DNA from: Mytilus edulis
Lineage: Eukaryota; Mollusca; Bivalvia; Mytilida; Mytilidae
Assembly: GCF_963676685.1 (NCBI RefSeq)
Contig: NC_092345.1
Span: forward strand, 84,819,592-84,883,591
Direction: 5' to 3'
DNA: 64,000 bases
This document shows, in pieces, positions 46,292 to 57,879 of the stretch. The position numbers and the translations under genes were made by a program. The notes beneath the pieces were generated by a model that saw only the letters and a program-made list of their open reading frames with translations, ran no database searches and was not told the origin of the DNA. How positions within the stretch are numbered: the first letter of the stretch is position 1; each line of letters opens with the position of its first letter.

Positions 46292-47233
46292 GCGCTCCTA
46301 CTAAAACGCGCCCGCAGAAAATAAAAAGCGCCCAAGGAAGAAAAAACAGCGCCCGGGGAAAAGAAAAGGCACCCGGGAGAATAAAATAATAATATGCTAC
46401 AACAATAAATGTTTTCCTGAATAAAAAAAAAGATCATTGCTTGTTTTGTCCTTAATATAAATGGGGATATGTACGATGCTACTATCTTGAATTAGCAGAC
46501 CTTTGCTCATTGTTGAAGGCCGTACGGTGACCTATAGTTGTCAATTTATGTGTCATTTTGGTCTCTTGTGGAGAGTTGTCTCATTGGCAATCATACCACA
46601 TCTTCTTTTTTTATTTTCGAGATGTTCCTCACAGACAAAAATGTAAAATTGTTCATGCAAAGGGTGTTTTCCCATGACCAGTCAGATGAATACTCATACT
46701 CATCAGCTTTATTACGATTGACAGAGATGAGATTTGTAATATATTATATAAATAATAGAGAGAAAATAATAAAACGTTTTTTTCAGCCAATACAAAAGGT
46801 ACGCTTATGGAATTTTAATATTTCATTATTCTTCATCCGTTTTTATTTTTAACAATCGTTAACTGTACACACTGTTGATTTTGCATTTTTCATTTTGATA
46901 TCGTTTTTGAAAAACATGTCTTTTACTGTCTTACATTTTATAAATCTTTAGCATAAACTGTGATCGATCCATTATTATCTGTCTTTCGAAATTGTATTCA
47001 TCATTATTGTTAAAATTGAAACATTCATACTTGTTTTTGTGCTTTATTACAAATGTCTATTATCTGCATTTGCAAAATACATGTCTGAATTTAAAAATAA
47101 TAATCAATGTGCGTTAACTTATTTTATCGACACAAAGTTGTCTCATGCCAATACAATATCTATATATTTCCCCCAGGCGCCTTTTCTTTCCCCCAGTGCT
47201 GTCTTTTCTTCCCCGGGCGCTTTTTAGTAGACC
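46292..47233. mobile_element. TIR element with GCGCCCGGGGAA repeats and 8-bp TSD
   Basis: The left arm (46298-46380) reads ctactaaaacgcgcccg then gcgcccaaggaag and gcgcccggggaaaag. The right arm (47170-47230) is its inverse, ending ccccgggcgctttttagtag. Flanks TTAAATTG (46284-46291) and CTAAATTG (47234-47241) form an 8-bp duplication with one mismatch. The empty site is visible at 45761-45768. The interior is non-coding and carries another copy of the 'tgccaatgagacaact' module. Confidence 0.85.
46505..46612 (-). repeat. Copy of dispersed module 'tgccaatgagacaact' (f)
   Basis: The - strand reads gatgtggtatgattgccaat, gagacaactctccacaagag, aaaatgacacataaattgac and cggccttcaacaatgagca. Nested in 46292-47233. 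Confidence 0.85.
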
Positions 47234-47345
47234 CTAAATTGAGGTAAATTATGTGGACTTCCAAATCAGTACCGTTTCGATCCCTAACAACACTGAAGAG
47301 ACATTAATTGTCTAAATCCGGATATGTTTTACATTTTTTGGCAAA

Positions 47346-47903
47346 TCATGTTTTCGGTATATATATCCCTTCATTATCAAAAGAAACTATTGTTACAGTA
47401 ATAAATGTATATTATAATATCTGAGAGTAGGTGGTACCACAAAGTTTTTTAGTACTCAATAAAGCATTTCTAGAATTATACATGTCGCTTATGAATTTTA
47501 CAATAATGCTAATTATACCAGTCTCACCACACGTATTCAAAAAAATAAATCTTGCTTTAATAGATATATCTAATCTATAAAAAAAAAATTGAAAATGTGT
47601 GGGGCGATTTTCCAACGGGGCGAGTTTTCATAAGCAAAAAACGGTTAATGTATTCTCGGAAAAGTATATCTATGTTCCTGGTGTATCCTACTTTAAATGA
47701 AATTCAACTGTACAAATTTGAATATATGCGTTCTATTGCATCAAACCATTTATAAGGAAAGATAATTGAATATTAAATAATTATAAAGAACAAAGTTTCA
47801 ACATCAACGCTGGTTAATTTGGTACGTTATTGTATGTTGTCGTATCAACTTTTTAAAGAACATGTAGATTTATCATGTGTAAAGAGAATCGAAAGGAAAC
47901 CAA
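47346..47903. other. WDR74 5' flank
   Basis: AT-rich sequence with a leftover of the CGAGTTGG-type repeat (gggcgattttccaacggggc, about 47603). I see no clear core promoter motif before the WDR74 start. Confidence 0.35.
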
Positions 47904-49052
47904 ATGGCTGCGCCTAGGAAATTCAACGTGTTTGCTGGATCGGAGACCGGTCTGCTCAAGGGTGTGAATACATTGACAAATAAATGGGACAACATAAATC
48001 AGATAGCTAATGCAGATAAAGAGAATGAAATTCGTGACATTTGTTCCAGTTCAAATTTCACCAACGAACTTTATTTTGGGACAAGATCTTACAAAGTCTT
48101 CAGTTGTGATATTAGGGAAGATTGTATAAAACGTGTTTTTCAGTTAGAAAACAGAAAACCCAATTGCAAGGCGTTAAAGACGTGCGGAGAAAATATTATT
48201 ACCGCTGGAGAGGACGGAATAGTGAAAGTATGGAATAATAATCATGAACTTGTTAAAGAGTTTTCATCAGGGGTTACATTGAACAGTAATTTGTGTTGTA
48301 TGATTCAGAGTCCGGACACACCAGAAATAATTGCAACTGGTGGTAAAGAAACAGACCTTAAAATATGGAATATAAATGACTCAGAGAAGGCTTTATTTGA
48401 AGCAAAGAATGTAAAAAATGATTGGCTCAATTTACGAGTGCCAATATGGGTCCTTGATGCTGAATTCATTCCTTCAACAGACAAAATTGTAACATCAACA
48501 GGCTATAAACAAGTCCGAATATATGATCCTAAAGTTCAGAGACGCCCAGTTTTAGATATGACATTTGATGAATTTCCAATAACTGCTCTATCAGTGTGCC
48601 CATTGGCCAATAATCAGGCAGTCATAGGCAATTCAAGAGGAAAAATGGCAACAATAGATTTTAGAAAAGGAAGTGTTGTTAACATTTTTAAAGGGCTTGC
48701 CGGTAGCATAAGAGACTTAAAGTGTTTTAAAACAGAACCATATGTTGCATCATGTGGACTTGATCGGTATGTCAGAATACATGATTATAAAACCAAAGAG
48801 CTTAAACACAAATTCTATTTGAAGTCACGATTGAATTGTTTATATTTGAATGAAAGCTGCAGTGAAGAAATTTCCTCTAAGAACATAGAAGAAAAAATGC
48901 CTGAAGTCCAAAGTAACAACTGTAAAGAAAACAATGATGATGAGGAAATATGGAACCAAATGGAAGTTATTAAAACAAAAAGGAAAGGAGACATTTTAGA
49001 AACAGGGATTGCTTCAGAAATAAAAAAGAAAAGACTGAAAAATAGAAAGTAA
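47904..49052 (+). CDS. WDR74: WDR74, ribosome-biogenesis WD40 protein (single exon)
   Basis: A 382-codon uninterrupted frame. WDR74 (yeast Nsa1) is a nucleolar seven-bladed WD40 protein needed for 60S pre-ribosome maturation, released by the AAA-ATPase NVL. Diagnostic stretches match vertebrate WDR74 in order: GSETGLLKGVN near the N-terminus, IATGGKETDLKIW, AKNVKNDWLNLRVPIW, TGYKQVRIYDP then QRRPVLD, and KGLAGSIRDLKC then SCGLDRYVRIH. The final 60 or so residues are a charged Lys-rich tail ending KKKRLKNRK, a likely nucleolar signal. The ATG context aaccaaATGG is good and length fits the family. Vertebrate WDR74 has introns; this copy has none. It has no poly-A tract or target duplication and is undamaged, so a functional gene is more likely than a dead retrocopy. 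Confidence 0.95.
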   Translation: MAAPRKFNVFAGSETGLLKGVNTLTNKWDNINQIANADKENEIRDICSSSNFTNELYFGTRSYKVFSCDIREDCIKRVFQLENRKPNCKALKTCGENIITAGEDGIVKVWNNNHELVKEFSSGVTLNSNLCCMIQSPDTPEIIATGGKETDLKIWNINDSEKALFEAKNVKNDWLNLRVPIWVLDAEFIPSTDKIVTSTGYKQVRIYDPKVQRRPVLDMTFDEFPITALSVCPLANNQAVIGNSRGKMATIDFRKGSVVNIFKGLAGSIRDLKCFKTEPYVASCGLDRYVRIHDYKTKELKHKFYLKSRLNCLYLNESCSEEISSKNIEEKMPEVQSNNCKENNDDEEIWNQMEVIKTKRKGDILETGIASEIKKKRLKNRK

Positions 49053-49068
49053 AAGAATACATCGTACA

Positions 49069-49074
49069 AATAAA
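49069..49074 (+). terminator. Candidate poly(A) signal of WDR74
   Basis: AATAAA lies 17 bases after the WDR74 stop codon. This implies a very short 3' UTR if it is used; other AT-rich sites follow. Confidence 0.45.
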
Positions 49075-50350
49075 ACATTATTTTTGAAATACATTTAGTT
49101 GTTGCAATATTGAAAATATGACAATTGAATTGTTTTTGATGTTGAACTTTTTCTGGTTAGAACAGGGTATGATTTGGCAAGTGCTGTTGGCACAGTTATA
49201 CCCGAAAGGATAGTCAGTAACCCTCCTGGGGGACATTGTTGACTTGAAAGCATTTGTTTTTATTTGCTACACAACCCTTTAATCAACTGGTTTATAAGAG
49301 AAATTAGAAGTTTAGAAATTAGATTGGTGATAATAGTGGCGGAATCAGAAATCTTCACAAGTGGAAACACACTGACTGCCTAAGAGGGGAGTGATTCTCT
49401 ATTTAAGCAACCAATTTTTTTCCCAAAAAGGGGGATCCTTCTTCCCAAACAGAATTTGTCAGAGGTTGAAAAATAATACATGTTTTTTTGTACATAACTT
49501 TTGTTTTGCATACGAGTTGAACAAAAAGTTTGGGGTAGGTAATTAGGGAGGACATAAAAAAAATCAATGATGGATAAAAAACTTAATTCAAATTAAATAG
49601 TTTGGGGGTGAGGGGTCGAAAGTTTTGCTGCAAGATTTGTTTTTTGTTTAATTGACATTGACTTTATATTTATTCTTATTGGTCAATCAATTTCTCAAAT
49701 TAAGTTAAAGGGGGGGTAGCGGGTCAGTGAAAAAACTATATGAATTAAGTATTTTGATGTCGTCTATAAGTTCATCTTATAAGCTAATAATTTCATTTCT
49801 TCAAAGGTAAGGAATTTTGTTGTATAATTACCAATGATTTCAAATGAAGTAATAAGTAATAAATTATGGACAACCATATGCATAGGACCTTATACAATGA
49901 GAAAAACACGGGCAAAAAAAAAATGTCTGTTTCAGGTAACATACTTTAAAAAAATTGGGTAGGTAGTTCGGTATTTCCATTTTATTTTTTGTGACATTAT
50001 TTTGAGTCATGCAGTTTCGTCTTGTTATGGTCCAATTGATCATAGGCTGAGTTTACCCATATTTTAAATGATTGGATTATTTCCCTTTGTTATTGGTTGG
50101 AAAAAATGGTGGCAAAGTGTTTATTTCATCACACGAGTCTCGAAATTGCTTAAAACAGCTATCATATTCATGATTGTGAACATTAGGATGTATCAGGCAA
50201 TTGATTTATATTATTGGCAACACTATCTTCACTTTTGAAACAAGTTCAGTTTATTTTTTACTATAGACGGAAATAAAATGACGTGGGGTTGGTGCTGAAA
50301 AGTCAGGTAACCGTAAGCAGACATATATATTTTTTTTCGGCCATATGCTA
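49075..50350. other. Intergenic, nothing recognised
   Basis: AT-rich. G-runs with T-rich spacers occur (49600-49720). No ORF or repeat boundary that I can support. Confidence 0.35.
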
Positions 50351-50439
50351 AAAAAGGCACTGCCATTAAAAATATGAACAATTCAGATGAAACAACTAAT
50401 GGACTAAAAATATAATTTATTACAAAACCATTTAAATTT

Positions 50440-50660
50440 TATGAAAAACATCTTAAATGAGATGAAGCGATAACAACCACATGCACTAGACTCCTGACTT
50501 GGGACATGCTCTTAAAATGTACCGGTAATGTGCTTAAACATGTTTGTTAGCACTCGACCCTCCCATAACCTGAGACAATGGTTTACTGTAATAGCACACA
50601 ATAAGAAATAACCCCTAAAATCAGCCGAAATTGGTTTAATTCCAAAGATCAGTATGAAAT
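50440..50660 (+). repeat. Diverged downstream part of module 'tgccaatgagacaact' (g)
   Basis: Shares ctcctgacttgggacatgct, gcttaaacatg, cgaccctcccataacctg, agacaatgg and aatcagccgaaattgg with the long copy at 32820-32970. Confidence 0.7.
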
Positions 50661-51305
50661 ATAAAAACAATAGACACAAAGCACTGAGTTAGAATACTCT
50701 AATACTTAATATCGAATTGCTACCATATTGGGATATATGTATGGGCACATTTGACAGTTAAAAGCCACAGCTACCAGACTGAATTTAAGCAGAAAAATGT
50801 TTTTGGTGATGCTTAATCGAATTCTACATAAGTGACTGCTTATATACTTGGATATCTGGATATATGGTTACATGATGCAATGAACAGAACGTAATTAATG
50901 ATTTTGAGGTCACTACATCACTGGTCAAGGTCGAAGCTTCTTAAATAAATCAAATTTGTGCAGCAAAATGATTTCCAGATGCTACAATTGAAAATCTAAA
51001 AGTCATGCCGTCTCATGGAATTGCAACCTTAAAAGATCTTAAAATAATGATTACAAATTTAAAGAATGAGCGGTGAAGATTCCTTTTGATTTTGAGTCCC
51101 GCTTATCAAAGGTCATGCTACTAAGTAGAGACTAAAGTTTGTTTAGAAAAGTGTTTTCTCATGCTAAATCAGTTACTACATATGGGATTGCAACCCTATT
51201 TCGTTATATGGTTGCACATAATTAACGGAAAATCTTTGAGTTTAATGTTTAAGGCCACAACATCAAAGGTAATAAACTATTGTTAGTTTTCTCGGAGCCT
51301 TTTTT
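50661..51305. other. Possible decayed tandem repeat
   Basis: The phrases 'gggattgcaacc', 'atatggttacat/atggttgcac' and 'ggtcactacatc/ggccacaacatc' recur at irregular spacing (50860, 51000, 51185, 51490). This suggests an old repeat of about 250-300 bp. Weak. Confidence 0.3.
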
Positions 51306-51309
51306 AGCA

Positions 51310-51432
51310 GACGGTGGTATGAGCTTTGCTCATTGTTGAAGGCTGTACAGTGACCTATAGCTGTTAGTTTCTGTTTCATTTGGTCTCTTGTGGAGATTTG
51401 TCTCATTGGCAATCATACCACATCTTCTCTTT
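51310..51432 (-). repeat. Copy of dispersed module 'tgccaatgagacaact' (h)
   Basis: The - strand reads gatgtggtatgattgccaat, gagacaaatctccacaagag, agctataggtcactgtacag and caacaatgagcaaagc. Confidence 0.85.
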
Positions 51433-51639
51433 TATACTGAATTTGTGCAGATTTTTTTTCTGTATGCTCAATCAAAATGCTTCATACCTTACTTAGATAT
51501 ATGGTTACATATGATAAATATACTACATGTCTCTGCTACCAGTAAGAGGAAGACCCTTAATATTTATTATCACAACATTTAAGGTCATAGTTATTTAAAA
51601 AGGTTTTGGGTTACAATACTATTGTCTGAAATCCTTACC

Positions 51640-52690
51640 GAAATGAAATTAACCATATCTGAAAGTAACTTGAACAGAAAAAACTATGCCTTCAGGCTAA
51701 TATTGAAGCTTCTCCTCTTTATATAAGGTGCTTTGGGTATGTTAAAATTAATTAATGCACTTGTATGTATTCACACTCACCGGCCAGCAAAAATTGTGAA
51801 ATTGTAGAGAAATTTATGTTCATATATCCAAAATAGGTTTTCGTAATTTGGTCACCATATAATTTCATTTATAAGACCAAGGCTGTACTCCATTCAAACG
51901 AAATCCCCGTGAAACAGGAGTTTCTTGTTGATTGAAAACCCCCACTTATAATGCAATATGAAGAGCATAAAGATTTATTTAGATAAGATAAGCTATTTAT
52001 TAGTTTAAAATGCAAAAAAAGTCAGACCAAGCGTACTGTAACGTCACGAGGCCATCTGTCACACAATCTTATTTTTTGCATAGTTTTTAGAAACAGTTTA
52101 TTGTCATACTTTACTGATCTTTACTATAATCAAATTCTCATCATTAAAAAGACCATTTTCCGAAAGATGTTTCGCAAATTGTAATTTTCCTCAAGCATTT
52201 TTTTCTTGAGACGGAAGCAGTCTATCTTTTTTTTTTTTTTTTTATTGAAAAAGTACATTGATTTGCCAAAACATGGGATTCTCCGAACATCTACCAATTT
52301 GGATAGAAACATTTTAATTTTTGGAAGCATATCCATCAGGTGATTGCTGAGTAGAGGCTCCTTTGAGTTTAAAATTTCAGTCATAATCCTATAGAAGATT
52401 TTAGAGCCTGAATACGAATGCAATGGAGAGCATTCTTAAGTGAGCTAGTTAATACAGCTGTATTCACTAGACTTTGAATGAACTCCAAGTAGTAAAACAA
52501 AATGAATTGAAGTTTTACTGATTCCATAACATCGGCAGTTACTGAGTATTGTACATTCGATTGAAAATACAGACCAATTACAATCAATCATATTATTTCA
52601 AATGTATTGTGACTGGTATGTAGTTTTATAGAATTTTTATGAATGCGTAATGATTTTTGTCGAGCCTTCGACTTTAGTCGGCGGCGTCCA
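51640..52690. other. Intergenic, nothing recognised
   Basis: AT-rich with a T-run at about 52228. No gene or clear repeat. Confidence 0.35.
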
Positions 52691-53685
52691 CAAATATTCA
52701 CTCTGTGGTTAAAGTTTTTGAAATTTTAATAACTTTCTTGAAATATCCTGGATTTCTACCAAACTTGGACAGAACCTTGTTTATGTTCATAAGATAGTAT
52801 CCAGGAGTAAATTTTGTAAAAATAAAATTCCATTATTTCCGTATTTTACTTATAAATGGACTTGGTTTTTCTGCCAGGAACCATTACATTCACTCTGTGG
52901 TTAAAGTTTTTAGAATTTTGATAACTTTCTTTAGTATCCTGGAATTGTACAAAACTTGACCAGAAGCTTGTTTATGATAGAAGAAAGTATCCAGAAGTAA
53001 ATTTTGTAAAAATAAAATTTCATTTTTTCCGTATTTTACTTATAAATGGACTTAGTTTTTTCTGCCAGGAAACATTACATTCACTCTGTGGTTAAAGTTT
53101 GTATACGACCGCAAAAATTGAAAATTTTTTGGTCGTATATTGGTATCACGTTGGCGTCGTCGTCGTCGTCGTCGTCGTCCGAATACTTTTAGTTTTCGCA
53201 CTCTTACTTTAGTAAAAGTGAATAGAAATCTATGAAATTTTAACACAAGGTTTATGACCACAAAAGGAAGGTTGGGATTGGTTTTGGGAGTTTTGGTCCC
53301 AACATTTTAGGAATTAGGGGCCAAAAAGGGCCCAAATAAGCATTTTCTTAGTTTTCGCACTATAACTTTAGTTTAAGTAAATAGAAATCTATGAAATTTT
53401 GACACAAGGTTTATGACCACAAAAGAAAGGTTGGGATTGATTTTGGGAGTTTAAGTTCAAACAGTTTAGGAATCAGGGGCCAAAAAAGGGCCCAAATAAG
53501 CATTATTCTTGGTTTTCGCACAATAACTTTAGTATAAGTAAATAGAAATCTATGAAATTTAAACACACGATTTATGACCACAAAATTGAACTTTGTTTGA
53601 TTTCATCAAAAATTGAATAATTGGGGTTCTTTGATATGCCGAATCTTACTGTGTATGTAGATTCTTAATTTTTGGTCCCGTTTTC

Positions 53686-54075
53686 CAATAGACAACTTTC
53701 GAGTTCGATGCATTTCCGTCAAAAACTCTGGTTTTAGTGAACGTCATTTGTGCGTTTAGGGGCGTCGTCACTTCCATTCCAATGTTGAGCGAGTGGTTGG
53801 AAAACTATAATTCTATATTGTACGAATTATTCGGCAAATTGAATTCTCAAAATTGACAATCAGCATTGCTGTCATTAGGGAATTGTCATTAAGTACCTAC
53901 AGAACATCCATTATTTCTAGTTTATCCTGCACAATGACGATCACTAAGACGCTTGATGAACGTAAATAGTGCAGGGATACAGGCGACCCCCCTCTATCTG
54001 GTAAATGACGTCATAAAGGCTCGTATAATTGAGGAGTTTTTTCCGGTGACGGATGAACTCGAAAGTGGTCTATTG
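53686..54075. mobile_element. 390-bp nested MITE
   Basis: Left end CAATAGACAACTTTCGAGTT and right end aactcgaaagtggtctattg are inverted repeats of about 30 bp (to tgacggatgaactcg). It is less AT-rich than its surroundings. It interrupts the 'ttggtcccgttttc...cattaaggtccaaagg' sequence that copy 1 has uninterrupted at 17800-17840. Confidence 0.8.
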
Positions 54076-54540
54076 TCTACGTCTACATTAAGGTCCAAAG
54101 GGTCCAAAATTAAACTTAGTTTGATTAAAAAAAAAGAATCCTTGGGGTTCTTTGTTATGCTGAATCTAAAAATGTACTTAGATTTTTGATTATTGGCCCA
54201 GTTTTCAAGTTGGTCCAAATCGGGGTCTTTCATTAAAAATTGAATAATTGGGGTTCTTTGATATGCCATATCTAACTGTGTATCTAGATTCTTAACTTTT
54301 AGTCCCGTTTTCAAATTGGTCAACATTAAAGTCCAAAGGATCCAAAATTAAACTAAGTTTGATTTTATCAAAAATTGAATTCTTGGGGTTCTTTGATATG
54401 CTGAATCTAAACATGTACTTAGATTTTTTATTATGGGCCTAGTGTTCAAGTTGGTTCAAATCAGGATCCAAAATTATTATATTTTATATCATTAATACCT
54501 TTCACCAAGTAAGTTTTCAACAGATTCTGAAAACCTCAGT

Positions 54541-54989
54541 ATATGGTCCGAGACCACAATTGTCGTCCCTTGTTTTTCGTACAACGAATATAGTCCCTAG
54601 TGTTGACAGTGGGTTACTTGCCATTAATTTTTATACCCCTTCCAAATTTATTTCTCCATGTTTATTGCCTCAAATTGCAAGTATGGGGGTGAAATTACAC
54701 TGTAAAAAAATTTGGGTCCAGAATTTTAAAGGAAAGTAGTGATTTGGTCCAGCTGAAAAAGGTTGAAAATTAGCACTTCGGAAGCTGTCAAAAGATTTCA
54801 AGACGCCCTAAACATAAAATTGTCCATATTTTGAGTTAGAGCCGATGAAGTTTTTTATAATTTTGATATAATTTGTCCCAAAAGTAGTACAACACACTGT
54901 AAAAGTTTCTTTGAGAAAGCGCAGGTGCGATTTTTTTTATTTTCATTTATGTTCTAAAACTACGAAATAATTGTGTTCTCGGACCATAT
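54541..54989. mobile_element. 449-bp nested TIR element
   Basis: The ends ATATGGTCCGAGACCACAAT and (inverse) ATATGGTCCGAGAACACAAT match with one mismatch. Non-coding. Located within 53101-55893; no target duplication is obvious. Confidence 0.75.
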
Positions 54990-55028
54990 CACCCTTTGCA
55001 TGATTTTTAGGTGGATTGGTACTTAAGT

Positions 55029-55340
55029 ATTGTGCAATAGCAAGAAATTTTCAATTGCACAGTATTCAGCAATAGCAAGAAATCTTCAATTGCACAGTAT
55101 TGTGCAATAGCAAGAAATTTTCAATTGCACAGTATTGCGCAATAGCAAGAAATCTTCAATTGCACAGTATTGTGCAATAGCAAATATTTTCAATTGCACA
55201 GTATTGCGCAATAGCAAGAAATCTTCAATTGCACAGTATTGTGCAATAGCAAATATTTTCAATTGCACAGTATTGCGCAATAGCAAGAAATATCTAATTG
55301 CACAATATTGTGCAATAGCAAGAAATTTTCAATTGATTGG
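55029..55340. repeat. 34-35-bp tandem repeat with dyad symmetry
   Basis: About nine units of gcaatagcaagaaatctt then caattgcacagtattg, with gcaata starting near 55034, 55069, 55104, 55139, 55174 and 55208. Units alternate between tgtgcaata and tgcgcaata forms, giving a 70-bp higher-order period. Each unit contains the near-palindrome ttgcacagtattgtgcaa. The ORFs across it on both strands are periodicity artefacts. Confidence 0.95.
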
Positions 55341-56280
55341 AGTTATCTTTCTTTGTCCAGAATAGTCGTTGAATCAACTTAAATCATTGTTTTATACAAT
55401 ACACAATGTATATTCACTTTTACTACTAACTGATGAATTAAAACAATCTTTACCATTTAGTGATAACAAGCACCTTTTGTTACAGTTTAATATTTTATGA
55501 TGTATTTAAATGAGTAGTTATTGTTGCAAACTCCATTAGAAATTTGAATTGAGATCAGTTTTGGAAAAAAGGAAAGGGGGATGTGAAAAAAAATGGGGGG
55601 GGGGGGGTTAAATTTTTCTCATTTCAGATTTCATAAACAAAAAGAAAATTTCTTCAAACATTTTTTAAGAGTATTAATATTCAACAGCATAGTGAATTGC
55701 TCAAAGGCAAAACAAATATTTTAAGTTCATTAGACCACATTCATTCTGTGTCCGAAACCTATGCTGTGTCAACTATTTAATCACAATCCAAATTTAGAGC
55801 TGAATCCAGCTTGAATGTTGTGTCCATACTTGCCCCAACCGTTCAGGGTTCAACCTCTGCGGTCGTATAAAGCTGCGCCCTGCGGAGCATCTGGTTTAAA
55901 TTTTAGTAACTTTTTAAAACTATCCTGGAATTTTACAAAACTTGGCCAGAAGCTTGTTTATGATCAGAAGATAGTATCCAGCAGTAAATTTTGTAAAAAT
56001 AAAATTCCATTTTTTCCGTATTTTACTTATAAATGGACTTAGTTTTTTTCTGCCAGGAAACATTACATTCACTCTGTGGTTAAAGTCTTTTAAATTTTAG
56101 TAACTTTTTAAAACTATCCTGGAATTGTAGGACACTTGGCCAGAAGCTTGTTTATGATCAGAAGATAGTATTCAGAAGTAAATTTTGTAAAAATAAAATT
56201 CCATTTTTCCTGTATTTTACTTATAAATGGACTTATAGTTTTTCTTCCAGTTAACATTGCACATTTTTAAGATTCTTAAA

Positions 56281-57240
56281 CTAGCCTGGATTTTTACTAA
56301 ACTTGGACAGAAGCTTCTGACAATCAAAAGATAGTATCGAGAGGAATAATTTTATTGATTTTTTCATCATATTTGTTGAGTGTGTGATTAGAGTAAAACT
56401 AGGCGAGACACTGGGTTCTGCGGAACCCTTAAACATTTTTATATATACACCTATTGATTTAAATAAAATGTTTCATTACATTTTATGCCCTCAGAGTTTT
56501 ATAATTATACATCTCAAAATTCTCTTTATACTCTATGCTGTATCACTTTAGAAGCCGATTTATTAAAACACAGTTGTAGATTTAAAAATAACTTATGTAC
56601 CGTGATTTAAATAAAACATGACATACTATTTTAGGTCTATTTATAGTACAATTAAAACCGTGACGGTCTATATTACTATGAATAGACAATGGAATTTTCG
56701 AGACATTAGCTTTCGTATTGTGAGATTAATGGTAAGTTCCACTTTTCTTCCCAAACTGATACTAATCCTAATAAAGCAATCGCTTCGACATTAATCTGAA
56801 CACACAACGGTTAAAGTTTAGAGCAATACAAGCGTATGTACAGTATGTGGAACTGCGTCCATATATTATATATATAGTGCTATAATGATCTATAAGTGAT
56901 TGTTCATGGCGGCGAGCCGATGGTTCATTCTAGATGCATTTTCTTTCTATAATAAAATGCCTGCATTACTGAAGCACCTATAGATGATACTTCACAAACG
57001 TATCAAGATCCTTTGCATAACCAACTAGATGTCACTGTCATTAAAAGCATTTGAGAGCTCACCAATAAGCTTGAAAACATCAGGCTGTTTAGGGAATGAA
57101 AATCCCAGATAGACTCAAAAGTAGTTTCATGTTTTAATAAGAACCTAGATATATTCAGAACATCAAGAGCACAGATGCTGAAACGATTCGTCTCAGTGCT
57201 TTACATATCTATGATTGAATTCATATTGAACATAAAGGTC
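56281..57240. other. Intergenic, nothing recognised
   Basis: AT-rich sequence after the 191-bp array. No gene or repeat that I can support. Confidence 0.35.
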
Positions 57241-57289
57241 TAACTACAAATATCATATTAACTTAACATTATCAATGATCTCCAGGAAA

Positions 57290-57740
57290 ATCAGATGAAC
57301 CCATGCCACACAGACATGTAAACATTACACTCATTCTCTATACCGAATATAGTGGTCATACTGCTTATATAGCTATAGTACCTGAAAACCAAATATAGTA
57401 TTGATCAATGAACCGTGAAAATGAGGTCAAGGTCAGACAAGCCATCACAGACAGATGTACTTTTTTTCAATCAGTACACCAAATACAGTTGACCTATTTC
57501 TGAAAGTATTGAAAAAACTGACAAAAACGCGAAAAATTATCGTTGACCAATGAACCGTGGAAATGAGGTCAAGGTCATATGAATCCTGTCAGACTGACAT
57601 GTACACCTTACAATCATTACATACACTCAAATATGACATATTGCTTATAGGAATAATAATATCTGATAAACCTGACAAAAACCATAAAACCTGGCATTGG
57701 CAAATGCACTATGAAATGAGGTCGTTGTCAAACGAGACGA
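57290..57740. repeat. About 140-bp tandem repeat, inverted 'gaccttgacctc' family
   Basis: caatgaaccgtg(a/g)aaatgagg followed by tcaaggtca occurs at 57408 and 57548, with partial units either side (acagacatgtaaacattaca; gacatgtacaccttacaatc). It is the reverse-strand relative of the arrays at 20.4-22.6 kb. Confidence 0.75.
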
Positions 57741-57879
57741 AACACAAAATTAACAGAACGATTTGGATTTATAATTTCACTGACTGCACCAATTTTGTTT
57801 CATAGGAAGCAAATTATTGCTGATCAAAGATATAGGAATTTACAAGATATTTTATATATCTATATCTGAAAATAATTAA

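Larger units (their letters stand above)
53101..55893. mobile_element. Dispersed TIR-like repeat, copy 2, with nested insertions
   Basis: It starts gtatacgaccgcaaaaattg and ends cctctgcggtcgtataaagc through gcggagcatctggtt, like copy 1 at 17140-18290. The extra 1.6 kb is explained by a nested TIR element (53686-54075), a second one (54541-54989), a 35-bp tandem array (55029-55340) and flanking sequence. A GTC microsatellite (53154-53179) is expanded compared with copy 1. Confidence 0.85.
52700..56280. repeat. 191-bp tandem array split by an insertion
   Basis: Units start cactctgtggttaaag at 52700, 52891, 53082 and 56070, each followed by aactttctt, atcctgga, acttgg.cagaa, gtaaattttgtaaaaataaa and tacttataaatggactta. 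The third unit is broken: 53082-53100 (19 bp) plus 55894-56069 (about 176 bp) add up to one unit. A 2.8-kb element fills the gap. Confidence 0.9.

Noticed and set aside
47904-49052. WDR74 as a processed pseudogene
   Set aside because: The frame is fully intact, key motifs are conserved, and there is no poly-A tract or flanking duplication.
53952-54326. ORFs on both strands around 54 kb
   Set aside because: They span the junction of a nested MITE and its host repeat; no recognisable protein.
55029-55340. CRISPR-like array
   Set aside because: Units are contiguous with no unique spacers, and the context is a eukaryotic transposon; it is a minisatellite.
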